From positions 1 through 64,000 of the forward strand of contig QFQI01000006.1 in NCBI GenBank assembly GCA_003243195.1: DNA of 64,000 bases, given 5' to 3'. The notes under the pieces were generated by a model. The model was given only the letters and a program-made list of their open reading frames with translations. It was not told the DNA's origin and ran no database searches. Both the position numbers and the translations under genes were made by a program. Positions 26,741 through 36,138 of the stretch are shown piece by piece. How positions within the stretch are numbered: the stretch's first letter is position 1; every line of letters begins with the position of its first letter. The stretch is from Sphingomonas taxi (GTDB taxonomy: Bacteria; Pseudomonadota; Alphaproteobacteria; Sphingomonadales; Sphingomonadaceae).

Positions 26741-29206
26741 ATGTCGCTCACGCTCGCCATGCTGCTCGCGGCCCAGGCACAGGTCGACGTGCAACAGCCG
26801 CCGCCGACGCCGGTCGTGGTCGGGGAGCGCGAACGACGCGATCCGACCGTGGAGACGCCCGGCGATCCCGACCGGACCGAGGCGGACGTGCAGCGCAGTT
26901 CCGCCGCCGCCGACGTGGTGGTCACCGCGCGCCGCCGCCGCGAATCGGCGCAGAACGTGCCGATCCCGATCTCGGTGGTGGGGGTGAAGGAGCTGGACGC
27001 GACCGGCAGCTTCAACGTCCAGCGGCTCCAGCAACTCCAGCCGACGCTGCAATTCTATTCCACCAACCCGCGCAATTCGTCGATCAACATCCGCGGGCTG
27101 GGCGCGCCGCTCGGCCTGACCAACGACGGCATCGACCAGGGCGTCGGCATCTACATCGACCAGGTGTATCTCAGCCGCGTCGCGGCGGCGACGCTCGACT
27201 TCCTGGACGTGCAGCAGATCGAGACGCTGCGCGGGCCGCAGGGGACGCTGTACGGCAAGAACACCGTCGCGGGCGCGATCAACATCACCAGCAAGGCGCC
27301 CAGCTTCACGCCCGAGGGCCGCGCCGAGGTGACGGTCGGCAATCTGGAGTTCAAGCAGGCCAAGGCGTCCGTTTCCGGCCCGCTGACCGACGACGTCGCG
27401 ATCCGGCTGGGCGTGTCGACCACCAGCCGGCGCGGCACGGTGTTCAACGTCGCCAGCGGCAATTACGTCAACGAACAGGACAATCTCGGCGTGCGCGCGT
27501 CGCTGCTGTGGAAAGCGGCCGAGGATCTGAACGTCACGCTGTCCGGCGACTTCACGCGGCAGAACCCGGAATGCTGCGCGCAGATCTTCGTGCGCGTGGG
27601 CGCGACGCAGCGCCCGCTGGCGCGGCAATATGACGCGCTGGCCGCGGCGCAGGGATATGAGCCGCCGAGCCGCAACGCCTTCGACCGGCTGACCGATCTC
27701 GACGCGGATCTCAACGCGCGCAACACGCTGGGCGGGCTGTCGCTGCGCAGCGAATATCAGCTCGGCTCGGGCACGCTGACCTCGATCACCGCATGGCGCT
27801 TCTGGGACTGGCTGCCCGCCAACGACCGCGACTTCACCGGGCTGCCGATCACCACCCTGTCGCAGAACCCGACGCGGCAGGATCAGTATACGCAGGAATT
27901 CCGCTACGCCGGCGAAGGGCGCGGCTTCGATTACGTGCTGGGACTGTTCGGCTTCTACCAGGACATCCACACCACCGGCACGCAGCGGCAGGGGCCGGCG
28001 GCGAGCCGCTGGCTCATCAACCCGACGAACGCCCTGTCGCGCGATCCCTCGGTGCTCGACGGCCTGACCGCCAGCAACGACATCCGGCTGAAGAACTTCT
28101 CGGGCGCGGTGTTCGGCAAGCTCAACTGGAAGCTGGGCGACGCCTTCACCCTGTCGCCGGGCGTGCGGCTCAACTATGACGACAAGACCGGCGATTATGT
28201 CAGCATCGTGCGCGACGGACAGGGCAACCTGGTCCCCGCGACCGGCGGCACCGCGCGGCAGGCGGCGCAGCGCGACGCGATCCAGCCGCAGGAGTTCCGC
28301 GACCAGAAGTTCCGCGAATGGAACGTCTCCTACGATCTGACCGCGTCGTACAAGCCGTCGCGCGACGTGCTGCTCTACGCCACCTATGCGCACAGCTTCA
28401 AATCGGGCGGGCTGAACCTGAACGGCGTGCCGGTCGTCGGCGGGGTGGTGCAGACGCAACTGGCGCAGGTCGATCCGGAGAAGGTCGACCATTTCGAGCT
28501 GGGCGCGAAATCGCAGTTCTGGGATCGCCGCGTGACGCTGAACGTCACCGGCTTCTGGACCGAGATCCGCGATTATCAGGCGGTGGTGAACAACAGTTCC
28601 ACCTCCACGCTGCGCGGGTATCTCGCCAATGCCGGCAAGGTGCGCGTGCGCGGGGTCGAGGCCGACTTTTCGGTGCGCCCCAGCGAGCGGCTGAGCCTGT
28701 ATGCCAACGGCGCCTTCACCGACCACGAATATGTCGACTTCAAGAACGCGCCGTGCCCGCCCGAACTGTCGGGCGGCGGCAGCGGGGCGACGATCGGCGC
28801 GCCGGGCGCGCCGGGGACGAACAGCCCGGTGGCGTGCGACATCTCCGGCCAGTGGCTGCCGGGCATCTCCAAGTTCGCCTTCTCCTACGGCGGCGAATAT
28901 AATGTGCCCGCGACCGTATTGGGCAAGCCGGGGCAGGCGTATGTCGGCATCGACGCCAATTCGCGCACGAAATTCTCGTCCAATGCGTCGCGGTCGATCT
29001 ACACCGACATCGACGGCTATACGCTGGCGAACGCGCGACTGGGCTTCCGCACCGAAAGCGGCATCAACGTGTTCGGCTGGGTACGCAATCTGTTCGACGT
29101 CGAATATTACGAGGTGCTGGCGACCACGCCGGGCAACACCGGGCTGATCGCGGGCAATGTCGGCGACCCGCGGACCTATGGGCTGACGATCGGCTTCGGG
29201 TTCTGA
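26741..29206 (+). CDS. TonB-dependent outer-membrane receptor
   Basis: This 821-residue outer-membrane receptor imports an unknown ligand using TonB energy. A short hydrophobic N-terminus (MSLTLAMLLAAQAQ) acts as signal peptide, followed by a Pro/Asp-rich linker and the TonB-box-like DVVVTARRRRESAQNVPI. The plug domain (about 65-180) has ETLRGPQGTLYGKNTVAGAI, and the 22-strand barrel ends in GLTIGFGF with terminal Phe. The sequence resembles the large sphingomonad receptor class often annotated for siderophores or aromatic compounds; the substrate cannot be told. It is divergent from hsp20. Confidence 0.93.
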   Translation: MSLTLAMLLAAQAQVDVQQPPPTPVVVGERERRDPTVETPGDPDRTEADVQRSSAAADVVVTARRRRESAQNVPIPISVVGVKELDATGSFNVQRLQQLQPTLQFYSTNPRNSSINIRGLGAPLGLTNDGIDQGVGIYIDQVYLSRVAAATLDFLDVQQIETLRGPQGTLYGKNTVAGAINITSKAPSFTPEGRAEVTVGNLEFKQAKASVSGPLTDDVAIRLGVSTTSRRGTVFNVASGNYVNEQDNLGVRASLLWKAAEDLNVTLSGDFTRQNPECCAQIFVRVGATQRPLARQYDALAAAQGYEPPSRNAFDRLTDLDADLNARNTLGGLSLRSEYQLGSGTLTSITAWRFWDWLPANDRDFTGLPITTLSQNPTRQDQYTQEFRYAGEGRGFDYVLGLFGFYQDIHTTGTQRQGPAASRWLINPTNALSRDPSVLDGLTASNDIRLKNFSGAVFGKLNWKLGDAFTLSPGVRLNYDDKTGDYVSIVRDGQGNLVPATGGTARQAAQRDAIQPQEFRDQKFREWNVSYDLTASYKPSRDVLLYATYAHSFKSGGLNLNGVPVVGGVVQTQLAQVDPEKVDHFELGAKSQFWDRRVTLNVTGFWTEIRDYQAVVNNSSTSTLRGYLANAGKVRVRGVEADFSVRPSERLSLYANGAFTDHEYVDFKNAPCPPELSGGGSGATIGAPGAPGTNSPVACDISGQWLPGISKFAFSYGGEYNVPATVLGKPGQAYVGIDANSRTKFSSNASRSIYTDIDGYTLANARLGFRTESGINVFGWVRNLFDVEYYEVLATTPGNTGLIAGNVGDPRTYGLTIGFGF

Positions 29207-29706
29207 GCGGGGAGTGCACGCTCACCAAGGGCGCGTCCCCGGCGAGGGCGGGGCGCAGTCCGGAAGGCTCCTCCAGATAGCGCGCCATTGCTGCGAGCCG
29301 AAAGCGCCGACGGCGAAGCCGCCGGCGTGACGTCGGACGGGTTCGGCTGACGCCGACCCGCCGGCCGGTTCGGGCGGCGCGCTGCGCGCGACGTTCCGCG
29401 TGGCGGAACTCCGCCCGAACGGCAAACGCCCGGGCCGTTATCCACGACCCGGGCGCCTGCGTGACGATCGCTCGTCAGCCCCCTATCCAGCCATCCGCCC
29501 GCACGCTTTTCCCGAAGGAAAGCGGGGCTTGAAGGCGTTCCCCGAACCACGGCCGTTTGCCTGTGTGCCAGTGCCCATAGCTATGCTGCGCGCCGCCGGT
29601 GCTGTCGATGGAAATGAACGCCAGCTAAACCGATTGATACGGCCCTGTGTCGAATCCGCCACAGCGCCCGTTGCGCAACCGCGTGCGGCATCCTACAGCC
29701 GCCCCC
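29207..29706. repeat. 500-bp intergenic region rich in nested inverted repeats
   Basis: No convincing gene is present between the receptor and lolC. Three structured elements are visible. The first is CGCCGACGGC-GAA-GCCGCCGGCG (29304-29326, one mismatch). The second is an outer GTTCGGGCGG (29368-29377)/CCGCCCGAAC (29411-29420) pair enclosing a GTTCCGC-GTG-GCGGAAC hairpin (29393-29409). The third is CGCCCGGG (29427-29434)/CCCGGGCG (29448-29455). They could terminate the receptor transcript or represent a BIME-like repeat. Confidence 0.55.
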
Positions 29707-30957
29707 ATGTTGCTGTCGCGCTATGAGAGCATGATCGCGCGGCGGTATCTGCTGCCGGGCAAGGGTGAGCGGTTCATCGTGCTGGTGGCGGGTTTTTCGC
29801 TGGGCGCGGTGATGCTGGGCGTCGCCGCGCTGGTGATCGTGATGAGCGTGATGAACGGCTTTCGCGCCGAGCTGTTCGACAAGATCGTCGGGCTGAACGG
29901 CCATGCCGTGGTGCAGGGCTACAACAATCGCCTGCCCGACTGGCGGCGCATCGTGGCGGAGGCGAAGGCGACGCCCGGCATCACCAGCGCGGTGCCGATG
30001 ATCGAGCAGCCGCTGTTCGCCACCTCCAACGGCCGCGCCGAGGCGATCCTGCTGCGCGGCATGCAGCCCGCCGACATCCGCAACAATCCCACGATCCGCA
30101 GCAAGGTGGTGGTCGGCAGCCTGGCGACGCTGACCCCGAACAGCGGCAATGTCGCGATCGGGGCGCGGCTGGCCGAACAGCTCGGCGCGACGATCGGATC
30201 GCAGATCACGATCTACAACCCGCAGGGGCAATCGACGCCGTTCGGCACCATGTACCGGCAGGTCGGCTACACCGTGTCGGCGATCTTCGAGGTCGGCGTG
30301 TACGATTATGACAAGGCGTATGTCATCATGCCGCTGGCGGATGCGCAGACGCTGCTGCTGACCGGCGATTCGGTTGGCATGATCGAGTTGCAGACCACCA
30401 ATGCCGACCGCGTCGGCGAGATCCTGGCCCCGCTCGCGCGCAAGGTGCAGGGGGTCGCGATCATCAGCGACTGGCGGCGGCTGAATTCGGAGCTGTTCGA
30501 CGCGCTGGCGGTGGAGCGCGTGGCGATGTTCGTGGTGCTGTGCATCATCATCCTGGTCGCGGCGTTCAACATCGCCTCCTCGCTCATCATGCTGGTGCGA
30601 TCCAAGACGCGCGACATCGCGATCCTGCGCACGATGGGGGCGAGCCGCGGGGCGATGCTGCGCATCTTCATCACGGTGGGAACCGCGATCGGCGTGCTGG
30701 GCACTGCCGCGGGGCTGGTGCTGGGGTTCGGCTTTCTCCAGATCCGCCAGTCGGTGGTGAATGCCGTGCAGCTCGTGACCGGGCAGAACCTGTGGGATCC
30801 GTCGATCCGCTACCTCACCGAACTGCCGTCGAAGGTCGATCCGGTGGAGGTCACCGCGATCGTGGTCATCACCTTGCTGATGACGTTCCTGGCGACGATC
30901 TACCCGGCGCTGAAGGCCGCGAACACCGACCCGGTAGAGGTGCTGCGGTATGAATGA
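29707..30957 (+). CDS. lolC: Lipoprotein-releasing ABC transporter permease LolC/E
   Basis: This inner-membrane permease extracts outer-membrane lipoproteins and passes them to LolA. The 416-residue protein starts with YESMIARRYLLPGKGERFIV, the family signature. One transmembrane helix follows (FSLGAVMLGVAALVIVMSVM), then a large periplasmic domain and three C-terminal helices (FtsX domain, ending DPVEVLRYE). ATG 29707 is the family start. Its stop overlaps lolD by 8 bp. A single permease gene suggests a LolF-like homodimer, as in many alphaproteobacteria. Confidence 0.95.
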   Translation: MLLSRYESMIARRYLLPGKGERFIVLVAGFSLGAVMLGVAALVIVMSVMNGFRAELFDKIVGLNGHAVVQGYNNRLPDWRRIVAEAKATPGITSAVPMIEQPLFATSNGRAEAILLRGMQPADIRNNPTIRSKVVVGSLATLTPNSGNVAIGARLAEQLGATIGSQITIYNPQGQSTPFGTMYRQVGYTVSAIFEVGVYDYDKAYVIMPLADAQTLLLTGDSVGMIELQTTNADRVGEILAPLARKVQGVAIISDWRRLNSELFDALAVERVAMFVVLCIIILVAAFNIASSLIMLVRSKTRDIAILRTMGASRGAMLRIFITVGTAIGVLGTAAGLVLGFGFLQIRQSVVNAVQLVTGQNLWDPSIRYLTELPSKVDPVEVTAIVVITLLMTFLATIYPALKAANTDPVEVLRYE

Positions 30958-31735
30958 TGCAAGCGAAGCGGCGCACGGCCGGCGCGGCCCCGCCGCGTCC
31001 GACGGCGCGGGCGAAGCGGCGCACGGCCGGCGCGGTCCCGCCGTGTCCGGCGACGCCGTCCTGCGGACCAGCGGTCTCGCGCGCAGCTTCACGCAGGGCG
31101 AGGCCACCATCCACGTGCTGCGCGGTGTCGACCTGACGGTCGCGCCCGGCGAGATCGTGGCGTTGCTGGGACCGTCCGGGTCGGGCAAGTCGACGCTGTT
31201 GCAGGCGGTGGGGCTGCTGGAGGGGGGCTTTTCCGGCTCGATCCGCATCGCCGGCACCGAGGCGGCGAAGCTCGACGCGGCCGGCCGCACCGCGCTGCGC
31301 CGCGACCGGCTGGGCTTCGTCTACCAATTCCATCACCTGCTCGCCGATTTCAACGCGATCGAGAATGTGGTGCTGCCGCAACTGATCCATGGCGCGGAGC
31401 GCGCGGTGGCGGAGGAGCGCGCCACCGCGCTGCTCACCGCGCTGGGCGTCGGGCATCGCCTGACGCATCGTCCGTCGCAATTGTCGGGTGGCGAGCAGCA
31501 GCGCGTCGCGGTGGCGCGCGCGCTGGCCAACCGCCCCGCGCTGGTGCTGGCCGACGAACCGACCGGCAATCTCGACGAGGCGACCGCCGACCGCGTGCTC
31601 GGCGAATTCCTGCGTCTGGTGCGCGGCGAAGGCTCGGCGGCGCTGGTCGCCACGCACAACGAACGCCTTGCGGCGCGCATGGACCGGGTGGTGCGGCTGC
31701 ACGAAGGGCAACTCGAAGGGGCGCCGGCCGCATGA
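30950..31735 (+). CDS. lolD: Lipoprotein-releasing ABC transporter ATPase LolD with a repeat-built N-terminus
   Basis: LolD drives LolC/E by ATP hydrolysis. The 261-residue protein has Walker A GPSGSGKST, the LolD-typical Q-loop region VYQFHHLLADFNAIENV, the signature LSGGEQQRVAVARAL and Walker B LVLADEPTGNLDE. Unusually, residues 6-31 before the normal start (VLRTSGLARSF) consist of two copies of EAAHGRRGPA, encoded by a 48-bp direct repeat. The ATG at 30950 is the only in-frame start near the lolC end. Confidence 0.95.
   Translation: MNDASEAAHGRRGPAASDGAGEAAHGRRGPAVSGDAVLRTSGLARSFTQGEATIHVLRGVDLTVAPGEIVALLGPSGSGKSTLLQAVGLLEGGFSGSIRIAGTEAAKLDAAGRTALRRDRLGFVYQFHHLLADFNAIENVVLPQLIHGAERAVAEERATALLTALGVGHRLTHRPSQLSGGEQQRVAVARALANRPALVLADEPTGNLDEATADRVLGEFLRLVRGEGSAALVATHNERLAARMDRVVRLHEGQLEGAPAA
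30963..31058 (+). repeat. 48-bp direct repeat (two units) inside lolD
   Basis: Unit 1 (30963-31010) and unit 2 (31011-31058) both start GCGAAGCGGCGCACGGCCGG and agree at about 40 of 48 positions. The period is a multiple of three, so the frame is kept and each unit adds 16 residues to the LolD N-terminus. Confidence 0.85.
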
Positions 31736-32214
31736 CACCGATCACCGCACTGGACGTCACCGCCGCCGACGGATCGCCGGGTACGCTGGAGGCGTATCGC
31801 GGACAGGTGCTGCTGATCGTCAACACCGCCTCCAAATGCGGCTTCACCCCGCAATATGAGGGGCTGGAGGCGCTGTACCGCCGGTTCCGCCACCGCGGCT
31901 TCGCGGTGCTGGGATTTCCGTGCAACCAGTTCGGCGCGCAGGAGCCGGGCGACGCGGCGGAGATCGCCAGCTTCTGCTCGCTGACCTATGACGTGACCTT
32001 CCCGGTCTTCGCGAAGATCGACGTGAACGGCAGCGCCGCCGCCCCGCTGTTCGAGCGGCTCAAGGCCGATGCGCCGGGCGTGCTCGGCTCGAAGGCGATC
32101 AAGTGGAACTTCACCAAGTTCCTGGTCGACCGCGAGGGGCGGACGGTGCGCCGTTATGCGCCGACCACGAAGCCGGAGGATCTGGCCGCCGATATCGACG
32201 CGCTGCTCGGCTAG
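31732..32214 (+). CDS. Glutathione peroxidase family thiol peroxidase
   Basis: This enzyme reduces peroxides using a catalytic Cys, often with thioredoxin as donor in bacteria. The 160-residue protein has VNTASKCGFTPQYEGLEAL (Cys36), the second signature GFPCNQFGAQEPG, and WNFTKFLVDREG, giving the Cys/Gln/Trp/Asn tetrad. It is BtuE/BsaA-like and has Cys, not selenocysteine. ATG 31732 overlaps the lolD stop as ATGA. Confidence 0.93.
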   Translation: MTPITALDVTAADGSPGTLEAYRGQVLLIVNTASKCGFTPQYEGLEALYRRFRHRGFAVLGFPCNQFGAQEPGDAAEIASFCSLTYDVTFPVFAKIDVNGSAAAPLFERLKADAPGVLGSKAIKWNFTKFLVDREGRTVRRYAPTTKPEDLAADIDALLG

Positions 32215-32228
32215 TCCAGCACGCGACT

Positions 32229-32258
32229 CGTCACTGCCCCGCGATGCGCGCAGTGACG
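32229..32258. terminator. Bidirectional hairpin between the glutathione peroxidase gene and a convergent small gene
   Basis: CGTCACTG (32229-32236) pairs with CAGTGACG (32251-32258), with CGCG pairing possible inside the loop. It lies between the stops of the two convergent genes. Confidence 0.5.
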
Positions 32259-32268
32259 GGCGCGGGGG

Positions 32269-32544
32269 TCAGTTGGCGATCGCGGCGTCCCCGCCCAGCG
32301 GCCGGCTGGTGCGGAACGACACCGGGTGGCCGTTGGCCTGCCCCGCGACGCGCGTACCGTCGACCAGCAGCCGGAAACGCGCGGCGCTGCCGACTTCATG
32401 CCCCTCGATCAGCGTGCGGCCGTCGTCGCGCGTGGAGGTGGAATAGACGTAGGTATGGCCGTCGCGCGTGAAGGTCCGCTCGGCGGCCTGCACGGCCGCC
32501 GGCATCAGGGCGGCGGCGGCGAAGAGGATAAGCAAGCGCATCAT
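32269..32544 (-). CDS. Small exported hypothetical protein
   Basis: The 91-residue product starts MMRLLILFAAAALMPAAVQAA, a good signal peptide, cleaved around AQA-AE. The mature part reads RTFTRDGHTYVYSTSTRDD and LIEGHEVGSAARFRLLVDG, with alternating polar and hydrophobic residues suggesting a small beta protein. No family is recognised. Two consecutive ATG codons (32544 and 32541) could start it. Confidence 0.7.
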   Translation of the reverse strand: MMRLLILFAAAALMPAAVQAAERTFTRDGHTYVYSTSTRDDGRTLIEGHEVGSAARFRLLVDGTRVAGQANGHPVSFRTSRPLGGDAAIAN

Positions 32545-32699
32545 CGGGCATCCCGTGCTGGTGACAATGCCGCCAGCGTCCATGTTGCAGCGCACAAACG
32601 CAACTGCGGGGCGCGCATCCGTGATTGCAGCCGCTGCAATCCGCGCGCGCCGCCCTTCGCTTTTGCACCGCCGTGCGCCATCGGCTAAGCGGCGCGGCT

Positions 32700-34427
32700 A
32701 TGACGCTCTTCACCCGTTTCACCGCCCATGTCGATGCCGCGCTGGATGCACTGACCGCCGCCGGGACGCTGCCCGCCGGCATGGATCGCCGCAACGTCAC
32801 CGTCGAGCCGCCGCGCGACGCGACGCATGGCGACCTCGCCACCAATGCCGCGATGGTGCTCGCCAAGCCGGCCGGCACCAACCCGCGTGCGCTCGCCGAG
32901 GCGCTGGCGGGGGCGCTGCGCGCGCTGCCGGAGGTGGCGGAGGTGACGGTGGCCGGGCCGGGCTTCATCAACCTGCGCCTTCACGACGACGTGTGGCGCG
33001 CCGAGATCGCGGCGATCCGCGACGGCGGCGACGGCTATGGCCGCTCGACGAAGGGCGCCGGCGCGACCGTCAACATCGAATATGTCTCCGCCAACCCGAC
33101 CGGGCCGATGCACATGGGGCATTGCCGCGGCGCGGTGGTGGGCGATGCGCTGGCCAGCCTGCTGGAGTTCGCCGGGCACAAGGTCATCCGCGAATATTAT
33201 GTCAACGACGCCGGCGGGCAGGTCGACGTGCTCGCCCGCTCCGCGCACCTGCGCTACCGCGAGGCGCTGGGCGAGGATGTCGGCGCGATCCCCGAGGGGC
33301 TGTACCCCGGCGACTATCTGGTGCCGGTCGGGCAGGCGCTGGCGCAGGAGTTCGGCGACCGTTACGCCGCCGCTCCCGAGGGCGAGTGGCTGGCGCTGTT
33401 CCGCACCCGCGCGGTGGCGGCGATGATGGCGCTCATCAAGGATGACCTCGCGCTGCTGGGCATCCACCATGACGTCTTCTCCTCGGAGGCCGAGTTGCAG
33501 GCGGCGCGCAAGCCCGAGGCGGCCGAGGCGGTGCTGCGCGCGCGCGACCTGATCTACGACGGCGTGCTGGAAGCGCCCAAGGGCGAGACGCCCGAGGACT
33601 GGGAGCCGGTCGAGCTGCCGCTGTTCCGCTCGACGAAATTCGGCGACGATCAGGACCGGCCGATCCGCAAGTCGAACGGCGGCTGGACCTATTTCGGCGC
33701 CGACATGGCCTATCACTACCAGAAGGCCGAAAGCGCCGACCAGCTCATCGACATCTGGGGCGCCGATCACGCCGGCACGGTAAAGCGCATCCAGGCCGCG
33801 GTCGCGGCGCTGACCGAGGGCAGGACGCGCTTCGACGTCAAGCTGGTGCAGATGGTGCGGCTGCTGCGCGGCGGCGAGCCGGTGAAGATGTCCAAGCGCG
33901 CCGGCAATTTCGTCACGCTGGCCGATGTGGTGCGCGAGGTCGGCAAGGACGTGGTGCGCTTCACGATGCTGACGCGCCGCGCCGATGCGCAGATGGACTT
34001 CGACTTCGCCAAGGTGGTGGAGGCGTCGAAGGAAAATCCGGTCTTCTACGTCCAATATGCGCACGCCCGCGTCCACTCGCTGCATCGCCGCGCCGCCGAG
34101 GCGGGCATCGCGGCGGAGGGTGCCGATCTGTCCCGGCTTGATACGGAGGAGCTGGCGCTGGTGCGGCTCGCCAGCCAGTTCCCGCGCGTGGTGGAAACCG
34201 CCGCGGCGGCGCGCGAGCCGCATCGTATCGCTTTCTATCTGTATGATCTGGCCGCGGAATTCCACTCGCTGTGGAATGCCGGAAACGACCGGCCGGACCG
34301 GCGCTTCCTGGTGCCCGACGATCATGCGGTCACCGCCGCGCGACTGTGCTTGGCGGCGGCGATCGGCCAGATTATCCGCAACGGCCTCGCCATCATGGGC
34401 GTCGAGGCGGTGACGGAGATGCATTGA
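32700..34427 (+). CDS. argS: Arginyl-tRNA synthetase
   Basis: ArgS charges tRNA-Arg. The 575-residue class-I synthetase has the N-terminal Arg-tRNA-synthetase domain, the HIGH-like motif ANPTGPMHMGHCRGAVVGD and the KMSKS-like motif VKMSKRAGNFVTLADV, then a DALR anticodon-binding domain. ATG 32700 is in the family position. The stop overlaps the SPOR gene start by one base (TGATG). Confidence 0.98.
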   Translation: MTLFTRFTAHVDAALDALTAAGTLPAGMDRRNVTVEPPRDATHGDLATNAAMVLAKPAGTNPRALAEALAGALRALPEVAEVTVAGPGFINLRLHDDVWRAEIAAIRDGGDGYGRSTKGAGATVNIEYVSANPTGPMHMGHCRGAVVGDALASLLEFAGHKVIREYYVNDAGGQVDVLARSAHLRYREALGEDVGAIPEGLYPGDYLVPVGQALAQEFGDRYAAAPEGEWLALFRTRAVAAMMALIKDDLALLGIHHDVFSSEAELQAARKPEAAEAVLRARDLIYDGVLEAPKGETPEDWEPVELPLFRSTKFGDDQDRPIRKSNGGWTYFGADMAYHYQKAESADQLIDIWGADHAGTVKRIQAAVAALTEGRTRFDVKLVQMVRLLRGGEPVKMSKRAGNFVTLADVVREVGKDVVRFTMLTRRADAQMDFDFAKVVEASKENPVFYVQYAHARVHSLHRRAAEAGIAAEGADLSRLDTEELALVRLASQFPRVVETAAAAREPHRIAFYLYDLAAEFHSLWNAGNDRPDRRFLVPDDHAVTAARLCLAAAIGQIIRNGLAIMGVEAVTEMH

Positions 34428-35161
34428 TGCGCGGTGGCGACCCGATCGGCAGTGTTCGCGACGAGGATCGCCTGCCGTGGCTGGACACGGTGGAGGCCGA
34501 CGATCCGCACGCGGTGCCGGTCGGGCGGATCGTCGCGCTGGTCATGATCGGGCTGCTGCTGCTCGCCGCGCTGCTGTTCGGCCTCTACAAGTGGCAGTTC
34601 GGCGGCGCGGGCGGCGACGGACGGCTGATCGCCGCGCCGCCGGGCGACTACAAGGTCCGGCCCGAGGAGCCCGGCGGGATGAAGGTGATCGGCGAGGGCG
34701 ATTCGGCGATCGCCGCCAGCGCCGGCAGCCCCACCAACGCCGCGATCGACCTGCATGCGGTGCCCGAGACGCCGGTCGCGCGCGCGCCCGCCGCCGCGCC
34801 CACGCCGACGCCGGTCGCGTCGGGCGCGCCGTCGACCAGCATCGCGGTGCCGGCGGCGAGCGCGCCGTTGCGCGCGCAGCGTCCGGTGTCCACGCCGCGC
34901 GCGACAGTGCCCGGCGCCGCGTCGGGCGGCACGCTGGTGCAACTCGGCGCCTTCCCCAGCGAAGCGGTCGCGAACGCGGCATGGAGCCAGATCGCGCGGC
35001 GCTTCGGCTATGTCGGCTCGCTGGCCAAGGTGGTGCAGCCCGCCACCGTCAATGGCCGCACGGTCTATCGCCTGCGCGTCAACGCCGGCAGCGCGGCGGC
35101 GGCGGCGGACATCTGCGGCCGGCTGAAGGTCGCGGGCGAGGCGTGTTTCGTCACCGGATGA
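34427..35161 (+). CDS. SPOR domain protein, single-pass membrane
   Basis: The 244-residue protein has a cytoplasmic N-terminus, one transmembrane helix (about 34-52, VALVMIGLLLLAALLFGLY), an Ala/Pro/Thr-rich linker and a C-terminal SPOR domain (about 168-243, GGTLVQLGAFPSEAVANAAW). SPOR domains bind denuded peptidoglycan at division sites. It lies between argS and nagZ, the usual sphingomonad arrangement, here interrupted by the oppositely oriented MipA gene. Confidence 0.9.
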   Translation: MRGGDPIGSVRDEDRLPWLDTVEADDPHAVPVGRIVALVMIGLLLLAALLFGLYKWQFGGAGGDGRLIAAPPGDYKVRPEEPGGMKVIGEGDSAIAASAGSPTNAAIDLHAVPETPVARAPAAAPTPTPVASGAPSTSIAVPAASAPLRAQRPVSTPRATVPGAASGGTLVQLGAFPSEAVANAAWSQIARRFGYVGSLAKVVQPATVNGRTVYRLRVNAGSAAAAADICGRLKVAGEACFVTG

Positions 35162-35185
35162 GGCCGCGCGCCGCGACGAGCGGCC
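35162..35185. terminator. Hairpin between convergent SPOR and MipA genes
   Basis: GGCCGC (35162-35167) pairs with GCGGCC (35180-35185) directly between the two stop codons. Confidence 0.4.
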
Positions 35186-35186
35186 G

Positions 35187-36020
35187 CTACCGCACCGTGA
35201 AGCTGTAGGTCAGCCCCAGCCCGACCGAGAGCTGGTTGGCCGACCCCGGCCCGCGAATGATCGGCGAGCGCGCCGCATCGTCGATCAGCCGCTCGTACAT
35301 CGCCTGCGCCTGTACCCCCCAGTGCGAGGTCAGCTCCAGGTTGGCGCGGCTGGTCAGGCCGACCGAATACAGCCCGCTGCCGGGATTGTATGGCGACAGG
35401 CCGGTGGCCGCGGCGGCTTGCGGGGACACGCCGAACCAGTTGCGCTGGAACGGCGCGTCGGCGACGGTCACGCGCGGCCCCAGCGACACGAGCCAGCGGT
35501 CGACGTCGCGACGGACATAATCCATGCCGAACTGCCCGATCCAGCCGTTGTGCCCGCCCACGCCGCGACGCACCGTCCCGCGCAGCCGCACGGTGTCGCT
35601 GTGCCACCACAAGGCGAAAAGGCCCGCCTCGAACGTCCGGTCCACCACCGGCAGCCCGGGCATCAGATCGCCGCTGCGCCGTCGGCCGGTAAGCAGGAAC
35701 GTCGGCCCCACCTCCAGCCGCCCGTTCCGGCGCAGCAGCGCGATCGACGGGCCGTCGCCGGGCGCGCCGAACCGGAACCCCGTGTCGCCGCGCGTGCGCG
35801 CGATGCTCACCATCGGGTTCAGCCGCAGCGTGTCGTTCCCGGGAAAGCCCGGCTGGAATTGCGGCCCCAGCGCGACGCGCACGCGCAGCGGCGGCTTGAC
35901 CGGCGCGTCCGCGGGCAGGGCGGGGGCTGGCGGCGTGGCCTCATCGGCGGCCTCCTGCGCGGCGGCCGGGCTGGCGATCGCCATGCCGATCGCCAGTGTC
36001 GTTTCGCTCCGCCGCATCAT
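35187..36020 (-). CDS. MipA/OmpV family outer-membrane protein
   Basis: The 277-residue protein has a signal peptide (MMRRSETTLAIGMAIASPAAA), a Pro/Ala-rich stretch, then a beta-barrel with LGPQFQPGFPGNDTLRLNP and a C-terminal aromatic strand, LSVGLGLTYSFTVR. MipA-type proteins are scaffolds for murein enzymes or porin-like barrels. AGGAG precedes the tandem ATGs at 36020 and 36017; the second has better spacing. It sits between SPOR and nagZ on the opposite strand, an insertion into the common order. Confidence 0.8.
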   Translation of the reverse strand: MMRRSETTLAIGMAIASPAAAQEAADEATPPAPALPADAPVKPPLRVRVALGPQFQPGFPGNDTLRLNPMVSIARTRGDTGFRFGAPGDGPSIALLRRNGRLEVGPTFLLTGRRRSGDLMPGLPVVDRTFEAGLFALWWHSDTVRLRGTVRRGVGGHNGWIGQFGMDYVRRDVDRWLVSLGPRVTVADAPFQRNWFGVSPQAAAATGLSPYNPGSGLYSVGLTSRANLELTSHWGVQAQAMYERLIDDAARSPIIRGPGSANQLSVGLGLTYSFTVR

Positions 36021-36138
36021 CGTCTCCTGATCCCCGGCGGGCACGCTAGGCGAACCGGCCGGGGAAAGCCAATTCCGCCCCGGCTCCGTCGCGGCCGTGC
36101 CATTGCCGCTCACCGGCCGGCACCCTAGAAGCGGGCGC

